Shown piece after piece: positions 5,918 to 10,388 of a stretch of DNA of 10,388 bases. How positions within the stretch are numbered: the first letter of the stretch is position 1; every line of letters begins with the position of its first letter. Origin of the DNA: CAZIHO01 sp964538875 (GTDB lineage Bacteria > Pseudomonadota > Gammaproteobacteria > Chromatiales > Chromatiaceae); the NCBI GenBank assembly GCA_964538875.1, contig CAZIHO010000116.1, forward strand, positions 1 through 10,388, written 5' to 3'. The notes beneath the pieces were generated by a model. The model did not search any database. It saw only the letters and a list, made by a program, of their open reading frames with translations, and was not told the origin of the DNA. The translations under genes and the position numbers were made by a program.

Positions 5918-7615
5918 ATGCAAGGCAGCGTCATCTTCATCGTCCTGCGGCGCATGCGCTCGCCGCTGGTGGTGTTGATCCTGGCTTACGCCATCGCGCT
6001 TACCGGATTGGTGCTGATCCCCGGCGTGGACAACAACGGCCAACCCTGGGAGATGAGCTTTTTCCATGCGTTTTACCTGATCAGCTATACCGCCACCACC
6101 ATCGGCTTTGGCGAAATTCCCTACGCCCTCACCGACGCCCAGCGCATGTGGGTCACGGTCAGCATCTATTTGACCGTCATCGCCTGGTTCTATTCCATCG
6201 GCAACATCATCGCCCTGCTCCAGGATCCCAGTCTGACCCAGTACCGCACGCTGGCCCGCTTCGCCCGCCAGGTCCAGCGCATTCAGGAGCCGTTTTTTCT
6301 GCTGTGCGGGTGCGGCGACTCGGGCCGCCTGTTGCTCGGCGCCCTGGACAGCCGCGGCCACCGGGTGGTGGTAGTGGACAATGACCCGGAGCAAATCACC
6401 GAGTTAGAACTGCTGGACTCCCTCAATTTTGTGCCATCCCTGTGCGCCGAGGTAGGCCGGCCAGACAACCTCAAGCTGGCAGGCATCGCCCATCCCCAGT
6501 GCCGGGCAGTGATCGCCTTGACCAAGAATGACCGGACCAACCTGGCGGTGGTCTTGACCAGCAAATTGCTCAATCCAGACATTCCGGTCATTTGCCGGGC
6601 GGAAAGCCAGTCCATGGCTGCCAGCATGAAAATTTTTGGCGCTGACTATGTCATCGACCCCTTCGAACGCTTTGGGCACTATCTAGCTACTGCGGTCAGC
6701 AATCCTGGCAATTTCGTGCTGAGGGAACTGCTCACCGACGTGCCGGGCACGGATCCACCCCGCTACGTGGCGGCCCCCCCCGGTCCGTGGGTGGTGTTCG
6801 GCTATGGCCGTTTCGGCTCCTCAGTGGTGGCCAATCTGCGCGCCCAAGGCATGGAGGTGCGGGTAGTAGAACAGCAGCCCCTAGACTGCGGCGGCGAGGG
6901 CTGTTTGATCGGCCAGGGAACGGACCCGGAAATCCTGGTGAAATCTGGCCTCAAGGACGCAGCGGGACTGGTGGCCGGCACCAACGATGACCTGGATAAC
7001 CTGGCGATCCTGGTGGAAGCCCGTGAACTGAATCCGGACCTGTTCACCGTGATCCGCAAGAACCGCCTGTCCAACGAGTTGTTGTTCGACAGTGTAGTGG
7101 CGGATATTGCCATGCAGCCCAGCGAGGTCATTTCCCAATTTTGTCTGGGGGTGCTGACTTCCCCGGCCCTAGTGCGATTCCTGGACCGGTGCGAACAGGA
7201 GTCCAATTCATGGGCGCTGACGCTGGTGGAGCGCATCATGATGAATGTTGGCCACGAGGTGCCCGAGGTCTGGACGGTTCGCGTCGATCCCAAGGAAACG
7301 CCGGGACTGTACGGAGGCAAAGCCAACCTGGTCAGCGGCCGAACCCTGGGGCGGCTCTACGCGGACCCTCGTGACCGGGACCAACAACTTCCTTGCGTGC
7401 CCCTGATGCTGATCCGGAATGGGGAAGACCGTCTGCTGCCGGAGGACGGAGAACCTCTGGCCCACGACGACCTGTACCTATTTTGTGGGACCCTAGCCGC
7501 CCAACGGGCCCAGGGCTTTCAACTGCGGGACTGGAACGTGGCTCATTATCTGCTCACCGGCAGCGTCACTCCCGGCGGTAGCCTATGGCGGTACTTGGAA
7601 CAACGGGGCGCCTAG
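5918..7615 (+). CDS. Two-helix potassium channel with tandem RCK (TrkA_N) domains
   Basis: A 565-residue inner-membrane ion channel subunit. TM1 is at about 16-34, the pore helix and selectivity filter at 50-66 (TTIGFGE, 60-66), and TM2 at about 78-100, with Gly95 as a possible gating hinge. The first RCK domain starts near 125, with the nucleotide motif GCGDSG (131-136) and an acidic residue at the end of the second strand (Asp154, VVVDND). The second starts near 291, with GYGRFG (295-300) and Glu318. A TrkA_C-like segment follows at about 450-527 (PLMLIRNGEDRLLPEDG). Carrying both RCK domains in one chain resembles GsuK-type channels gated by nucleotides and ions; Kch and MthK have one. No voltage-sensor helices are present. 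Acidic Glu66 after GFG replaces the more usual Asp. It follows the DUF6394-like gene by 11 bases. Confidence 0.92.
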   Translation: MQGSVIFIVLRRMRSPLVVLILAYAIALTGLVLIPGVDNNGQPWEMSFFHAFYLISYTATTIGFGEIPYALTDAQRMWVTVSIYLTVIAWFYSIGNIIALLQDPSLTQYRTLARFARQVQRIQEPFFLLCGCGDSGRLLLGALDSRGHRVVVVDNDPEQITELELLDSLNFVPSLCAEVGRPDNLKLAGIAHPQCRAVIALTKNDRTNLAVVLTSKLLNPDIPVICRAESQSMAASMKIFGADYVIDPFERFGHYLATAVSNPGNFVLRELLTDVPGTDPPRYVAAPPGPWVVFGYGRFGSSVVANLRAQGMEVRVVEQQPLDCGGEGCLIGQGTDPEILVKSGLKDAAGLVAGTNDDLDNLAILVEARELNPDLFTVIRKNRLSNELLFDSVVADIAMQPSEVISQFCLGVLTSPALVRFLDRCEQESNSWALTLVERIMMNVGHEVPEVWTVRVDPKETPGLYGGKANLVSGRTLGRLYADPRDRDQQLPCVPLMLIRNGEDRLLPEDGEPLAHDDLYLFCGTLAAQRAQGFQLRDWNVAHYLLTGSVTPGGSLWRYLEQRGA

Positions 7616-8073
7616 ACGCCGGAGTAGGGTTCATTCGGACCGGTCGCACCAGCGCCCGGCCCCACCCGCAGTTGCGACTTATGCTCGCTCAACAGGCTGA
7701 GTGCCTTCTCCACATAGGCCCGGGACGAGATCTTGTCCGCTAAAAAGCGGCTCAGCAATTCCAGCCAGTGGCCGTGAATATCGCAATGGGCCGGGATATC
7801 CAAATCCAGCAAGGGGCAGTCCAGGCATTGAGACCCGGATAAACAGTTGCGGATGCGTTCGCCCTGCCAATCCCGCCGGTATTGGGCGGCATGTTCTTGA
7901 ATCCACTCCATGACCCGCTCGTTGCGCTCGGCGTCCGGAAACTGGGCGGCGTAGGCCCGCACAGTGTCTAGTTGACGGCGCAAAAATTCTTGGTTGTCCT
8001 CCACGTCCAACCGGCGGCCGCCGGCGACGAACCGGACCAACAGGGCAAGGAGGGGATCGTCGATGAGTTCCAT
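7612..8073 (-). CDS. Conserved-looking cysteine-containing protein of unknown function downstream of norB
   Basis: I do not recognise this 153-residue soluble protein. It has no signal peptide or membrane segment. The first 75 residues are mostly helical and charged. Then comes C77-x5-C83-x2-C86-x10-C97-x2-H100 with His102, a spacing that could hold zinc or an iron-sulfur cluster, followed by the amphipathic segment HWLELLSRFL and a helical stretch to about 136. The last 15 residues are Gly/Pro-rich and probably disordered. It lies 56 bases downstream of norB, where norD is found in many denitrifiers, so a role in nitric oxide reductase assembly or NO sensing is a reasonable guess and no more. 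The start was chosen as the only ATG that does not run antisense through norB. It has no ribosome site, but TATAAT ends 7 bases before the ATG. Its stop overlaps the channel gene's stop. Confidence 0.8.
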   Translation of the reverse strand: MELIDDPLLALLVRFVAGGRRLDVEDNQEFLRRQLDTVRAYAAQFPDAERNERVMEWIQEHAAQYRRDWQGERIRNCLSGSQCLDCPLLDLDIPAHCDIHGHWLELLSRFLADKISSRAYVEKALSLLSEHKSQLRVGPGAGATGPNEPYSGV

Positions 8074-8080
8074 GGACGAG

Positions 8081-8086
8081 ATTATA
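8081..8086 (-). promoter_or_regulatory. TATAAT box 7 bases before the start codon, possible leaderless promoter
   Basis: On the minus strand a perfect -10 hexamer TATAAT (8086 to 8081) is followed by CTCGTCC and then the ATG of the 153-residue gene. Transcription starting seven bases after the hexamer would begin on or beside the A of ATG, giving a leaderless mRNA; no Shine-Dalgarno sequence is present. There is no recognisable -35 hexamer (GGCCAC at 17 bases), so the promoter would be weak, activator-dependent or absent. Confidence 0.35.
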
Positions 8087-8094
8087 GGAGAGGG

Positions 8095-8110
8095 GGGCCA
8101 TCCGTGGCCC
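8095..8110. repeat. Perfect 6-bp hairpin between norB and the downstream gene
   Basis: GGGCCA (8095-8100) and TGGCCC (8105-8110) pair around TCCG. On the minus-strand transcript this falls 20 bases after the norB stop codon and before the cysteine-protein gene. It lacks a U-tract, so it is more likely a processing or mRNA-stability hairpin than an intrinsic terminator. Confidence 0.4.
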
Positions 8111-8129
8111 ATGGCGTCGCTTGGAGTGA

Positions 8130-9572
8130 TTAGTAGGCCGCCGATGGCTTGGCGGAGGAAGAGGCCGGTTCCGGACTTGATGGAGCGGGCATCTGGGCGG
8201 CGGTGCGCTCGCCGGGGACAAAGAAGCTCCAGATATAGGCACCCAACCCAACCAAGAACACTAGGCCGGTGATTTCCCGCAACCAGTAAAACAGGGCGAT
8301 CTTGTCCTGCACCACCATGAACGGCAGAGGCGCGTCCGCATAGCGTTGCAGATACACCTGGAGAATGCCGGCGGCGGTGAGGAACAGGGTGATGAAGACG
8401 ATGGACACCGTCATCAGCCAGAAGCTCCACATCTCCAGCACCTGGGCCTTGTCCGAGTTGGCTTCCCGCCCGCGCAGAATCGGCATGGCGTAGGAAATCA
8501 TGGTGAGGTTAATCATCACGTAGGCCCCATAGAAGGCCATGTGACCATGGGCGGCGGTCACCTGGGTGCCGTGGGTGTAGTAGTTGACCGGGGCCAGGGT
8601 ATGCAGGAACCCCCACACACCGGCACCCAGGAACGCCATCACCGCCGTTCCCAAGGCCCACAACACTGCGGCCTGGTTGGGATGTTCCCGGCGGCGCTTA
8701 TTCACCATGTTGAAGGCGAATACCGTCATCATGAAGAAGGGAATGGGCTCCAGAGCAGAGAATACCGACCCCCACCATTGCCAATATTCCGGGGTGCCAA
8801 TCCAGTAATAGTGGTGACCAGTGCCCACGATGCCGGTAATCAGGGCCATGGCGATGATGAGGTACAGCCATTTCTCGATGATTTCCCGGTCCACGCCCGT
8901 GACCTTGATGAGCACAAAGGCCAGGATCGCCCCCAGGATCAATTCCCAAACGCCCTCGACCCACAGGTGCACGGTCCACCACCAATAGAACTTATCCTTG
9001 ACCAGATTGATCGGATTGTAGAAGGCGAACAGGAAGAACACCGCCAGTCCCACCAGACCCATCAAGAGGACCAGGTTGACCACGGTCTTGCGGCCCTTGA
9101 GCACCGTCATGCCGATGTTGAACAGGAACGCCAAAGCCACCACGACAATACCCAGTTTAGTGATGGTGGGCTGTTCGAGAAATTCCCGGCCCATGGTCGG
9201 TAGTAGATCGTTGCCGGTCATTTCCGCCAAAGTGGCGTAGGGCACCAGCAGGTAACCGGCCACCGTCAGGCCCGCCGCCACCAGGAATACCCAAAAGAGC
9301 ACATGGGCCAGCCAGGGCATGTGCAGTTCCGTCTCCGCTTCCTCGGGAACCAGGTAATAGGCCGCACCCATGAAGCCGAACAACAACCAAACGATCAGGG
9401 TGTTGGTATGCACCATGCGGGCCACATTGAAGGGAATCGCCGGAAACAGAAAGTCCCCGATGACATACTGGAGCCCCATCACCAACCCAAACAAGATTTG
9501 GGCGGCGAACAGGACGATGGCGGCGATGAAATAGGGCATGGCCACCGATTGAGATTGGTACTTAAGGGTCAT
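8130..9572 (-). CDS. norB: Nitric oxide reductase large subunit, cytochrome b-containing NorB
   Basis: NorB is the catalytic subunit of cytochrome c-dependent nitric oxide reductase in the inner membrane: 2 NO + 2 electrons + 2 protons give N2O and water. The 480-residue chain has about 12 membrane helices like other heme-copper oxidase relatives and is close to Pseudomonas NorB throughout. His55 (RMVHTN) and His344 should bind low-spin heme b, His342 heme b3, and His202, His253 and His254 the non-heme iron FeB. Glu206 (HLWVEGVWE), Glu210 and Glu275 are the NOR-specific glutamates; the single chain without a quinol-oxidase extension marks cNOR, not qNOR. The last 25 residues are a Pro/Ser/Ala tail beyond the usual end. 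GGGAG lies 9 bases upstream of the ATG. norC ends 23 bases before the start, so both form one operon. Confidence 0.97.
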   Translation of the reverse strand: MTLKYQSQSVAMPYFIAAIVLFAAQILFGLVMGLQYVIGDFLFPAIPFNVARMVHTNTLIVWLLFGFMGAAYYLVPEEAETELHMPWLAHVLFWVFLVAAGLTVAGYLLVPYATLAEMTGNDLLPTMGREFLEQPTITKLGIVVVALAFLFNIGMTVLKGRKTVVNLVLLMGLVGLAVFFLFAFYNPINLVKDKFYWWWTVHLWVEGVWELILGAILAFVLIKVTGVDREIIEKWLYLIIAMALITGIVGTGHHYYWIGTPEYWQWWGSVFSALEPIPFFMMTVFAFNMVNKRRREHPNQAAVLWALGTAVMAFLGAGVWGFLHTLAPVNYYTHGTQVTAAHGHMAFYGAYVMINLTMISYAMPILRGREANSDKAQVLEMWSFWLMTVSIVFITLFLTAAGILQVYLQRYADAPLPFMVVQDKIALFYWLREITGLVFLVGLGAYIWSFFVPGERTAAQMPAPSSPEPASSSAKPSAAY

Positions 9573-9595
9573 AGTCCGCGTCTCCCGTTACCCGC

Positions 9596-10048
9596 TTAAC
9601 CTTCTTTGTTGGGCGGCCACTTTGCCGCGTTGATTTGAGATGAATATTTCAAAAATTCCGCGATCGCGTCCAATTGCTGATCGGAAAAGTTGAACTGGGG
9701 CATGCTGCGGCGTCCCGGAATACCCTCCTTGGGGCGGCTCTTGATAAAGCCGATAATTCCTTCTTTACTTTCGTTATAACGTTTGTACACGTTGCCCAAC
9801 TCAGGCGCGAAATAGGCACCCTCCCCCAGCAAGGTATGGCAACCGATACAGTTGTTGACTTCCCAGAGCTTCTTGCCCAAGGCAATCTTTTGGCCCACCT
9901 CGGTACTCGGATCCAGCAACTCCCGCCGGTCCCGGTCAGGCAGGGTCGCGCTGGTGTCGAAGGTCAGCGCCAAGAACAGCAGGAAGAAAAATGCGGTTCC
10001 GCCGTAAAAGATGTTGCGTGCCATCTCTTTGGTAAATGTTTGGGCCAT
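9596..10048 (-). CDS. norC: Nitric oxide reductase small subunit, membrane-anchored cytochrome c NorC
   Basis: NorC accepts electrons from periplasmic cytochrome c or cupredoxin and passes them to NorB. The 150-residue protein starts MAQTFTKEMARN and has one uncleaved membrane anchor (about 13-31), then a periplasmic monoheme domain. The heme is attached at Cys67, Cys70 and His71 (CIGCH), followed by TLLGEGAYFAPELGN; Met117 in RRSMPQF is the expected distal ligand, and the C-terminus WPPNKEG is identical to the Pseudomonas end. The start at 10048 matches known NorC proteins and has a strong GGGAGGT 8 bases upstream. The open frame continues upstream to 10129, but that would run through the promoter and is not used. 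It is the first gene of norCB. Confidence 0.97.
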   Translation of the reverse strand: MAQTFTKEMARNIFYGGTAFFFLLFLALTFDTSATLPDRDRRELLDPSTEVGQKIALGKKLWEVNNCIGCHTLLGEGAYFAPELGNVYKRYNESKEGIIGFIKSRPKEGIPGRRSMPQFNFSDQQLDAIAEFLKYSSQINAAKWPPNKEG

Positions 10049-10056
10049 GGGTGCCC

Positions 10057-10063
10057 ACCTCCC
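10057..10063 (-). promoter_or_regulatory. Strong Shine-Dalgarno that fixes the norC start
   Basis: On the minus strand GGGAGGT lies 8 bases before the ATG at 10048. It is the best ribosome site in the window and settles the choice between this start and the longer frame beginning at 10129. Confidence 0.75.
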
Positions 10064-10087
10064 TCGTCTGTAACCAATGGTGGACGC

Positions 10088-10093
10088 ATTAGA
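10088..10093 (-). promoter_or_regulatory. norCB promoter -10 element
   Basis: TCTAAT on the minus strand matches TATAAT in five of six bases. The position 17 bases upstream reads AGGTAT, which is not a -35 element, so the promoter should need an activator. Transcription would start near 10081, leaving a leader of about 33 bases before norC. Confidence 0.6.
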
Positions 10094-10115
10094 AAAACCG
10101 GGAGGATCAAATACC

Positions 10116-10129
10116 TTGACCTTTGTCAA
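10116..10129 (-). promoter_or_regulatory. FNR/Dnr/NNR-type activator site of norCB
   Basis: TTGAC-CTTT-GTCAA is a perfect inverted repeat of the kind bound by the FNR/DNR/NNR family (consensus TTGAT-N4-ATCAA, with the GTCAA arm common at denitrification genes). Its centre, 10122.5, is exactly 41.5 bases upstream of the start inferred from the -10 element, the class II activator position. Control by oxygen limitation and nitric oxide follows from family knowledge. The regulator itself is not in this window. Confidence 0.8.
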
Positions 10130-10155
10130 ATCTCCTTATTGGTATCTGTTATCCT

Positions 10156-10180
10156 GGTTCCGGGATCGCCCTCCGGAACC
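10156..10180. repeat. Perfect 8-bp inverted repeat upstream of norC and the tRNA
   Basis: GGTTCCGG (10156-10163) and CCGGAACC (10173-10180) flank a 9-base spacer, with the palindrome CCGGCCGG (10179-10186) adjoining. It lies in the gap between the divergent norCB and tRNA promoters. There is no T-run on either strand, so an operator or structural element is more likely than a terminator. Apart from this and the promoters, I see nothing in 10130-10269. Confidence 0.4.
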
Positions 10181-10269
10181 GGCCGGGAGCTGGGACCGGT
10201 ACGCCTAAAGCAGCACGGCACAACTACCAGGGATTGCCGTCGTACCAGGCGCGACCCTACACAACGATC

Positions 10270-10298
10270 TTGACGGCGCGGCAAAAGCCTAGTATTTT
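10270..10298 (+). promoter_or_regulatory. Sigma-70 promoter of the tRNA gene
   Basis: TTGACG (10270-10275, five of six) and TATTTT (10293-10298, four of six) are exactly 17 bases apart. The sequence after the -10 element, ACGCGC, is a GC-rich discriminator typical of stable-RNA promoters under stringent control. Transcription would start around 10305, a few bases before the mature 5' end of the tRNA. Confidence 0.65.
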
Positions 10299-10311
10299 AC
10301 GCGCTTCGTTC

Positions 10312-10388
10312 GGCTATGTAGCTCAGTCGGTTAGAGCGCAGCACTCATAATGCTGATGTCCCCGGTTCGAATCCTGGCATAGCCACCA
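10312..10388 (+). tRNA. Elongator tRNA-Met (anticodon CAU)
   Basis: A complete 77-base tRNA with encoded CCA. The acceptor stem GGCTATG/CATAGCC pairs in all seven positions, the D stem is GCTC/GAGC, the anticodon stem CAGCA/TGCTG encloses CTCATAA with anticodon CAT, and the T arm is CCCGG-TTCGAAT-CCTGG. The sequence follows the E. coli elongator tRNA-Met (GGCTACG start), not the initiator, which begins CGCGGGG with an unpaired first base. tRNA-Ile(CAU) is less likely because its acceptor stem differs. The middle T-stem pair is a C-T mismatch. The gene ends at the window edge, and more tRNAs could follow. Confidence 0.95.

Noticed and set aside
8074..8430. 119-residue N-terminal extension of the protein downstream of norB
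   Set aside because: It runs through the norB 3' end in another frame on the same strand and has the low-complexity Arg/His/Pro look of a shadow frame.
8346..9203. 285-residue plus-strand open frame
   Set aside because: It is the antisense of norB, rich in His, Gly and Gln, with no recognisable domain.
10049..10129. 27-residue N-terminal extension of NorC
   Set aside because: It would begin with TTG inside the activator site and cover the promoter; the shorter start has a strong ribosome site and matches known NorC proteins.
10116..10129. The norCB site as a target of the Crp-family protein in this window
   Set aside because: That protein has CRP-type recognition residues (Arg188, Glu189, Arg193), which read TGTGA, while TTGAC/GTCAA is read by FNR/Dnr-type helices.
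9674..10273. 199-residue plus-strand open frame
   Set aside because: It is antisense to norC and its promoter and resembles no protein family.
10312..10388. The CAU tRNA as initiator tRNA or tRNA-Ile(CAU)
   Set aside because: The first pair G-C is intact, unlike the initiator, and the acceptor stem and body follow elongator tRNA-Met rather than the lysidine-type tRNA-Ile.

Overview
The window looks like a chromosomal segment of a GC-rich gammaproteobacterium. The gene order trpG-trpD-trpC, a Crp/Vfr-type regulator, an OsmC/YhfA-like protein and coq7 follows the arrangement I recall around vfr in Pseudomonas (without speD here), and the divergent crp/yhfA pair also occurs in E. coli. The protein sequences fit Gammaproteobacteria, but the genus cannot be fixed. 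The regulator carries both Vfr-like and Xanthomonas Clp-like stretches, so a lineage such as Chromatiales, Methylococcales or Xanthomonadales is as plausible as Pseudomonas.

Layout. Positions 1-607 hold a strong AT-rich hairpin, probably the terminator of a gene to the left, then about 500 bases in which I recognise no gene, then weak promoter-like sequence. Positions 608-3039 (+) are a compact trpGDC operon for tryptophan synthesis; trpE is not next to it. Positions 3155-3808 (-) encode the Crp-family regulator and 4077-4505 (+) the YhfA-like OsmC protein, with a 268-base divergent control region between them that contains repeated GGGATG/CATCC half-sites. Positions 4553-5197 (-) are coq7, the di-iron hydroxylase of ubiquinone synthesis. 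Positions 5523-7615 (+) hold a two-gene unit: a small four-helix membrane protein resembling DUF6394 proteins and a two-helix potassium channel with two tandem RCK domains. Its last codon overlaps tail-to-tail with the minus-strand gene that follows. Positions 7612-10048 (-) hold norC-norB (cytochrome c-dependent nitric oxide reductase) followed by a small cysteine-containing protein of unknown function. Positions 10312-10388 (+) are an elongator tRNA-Met ending exactly at the window edge, with its own promoter.

Working together. NorCB reduces nitric oxide to nitrous oxide with electrons from cytochrome c. Its promoter carries a perfect TTGAC-N4-GTCAA site centred exactly 41.5 bases before the inferred transcription start, the classic place for an FNR/Dnr/NNR-type activator. 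The Crp-family protein encoded in the window has CRP-type recognition residues, so it is not expected to bind that site. The most promising uncharacterised items are the cysteine-containing protein downstream of norB, with a possible leaderless promoter of its own, and the small membrane protein paired with the RCK channel. No CRISPR array, insertion sequence or prophage gene was seen.
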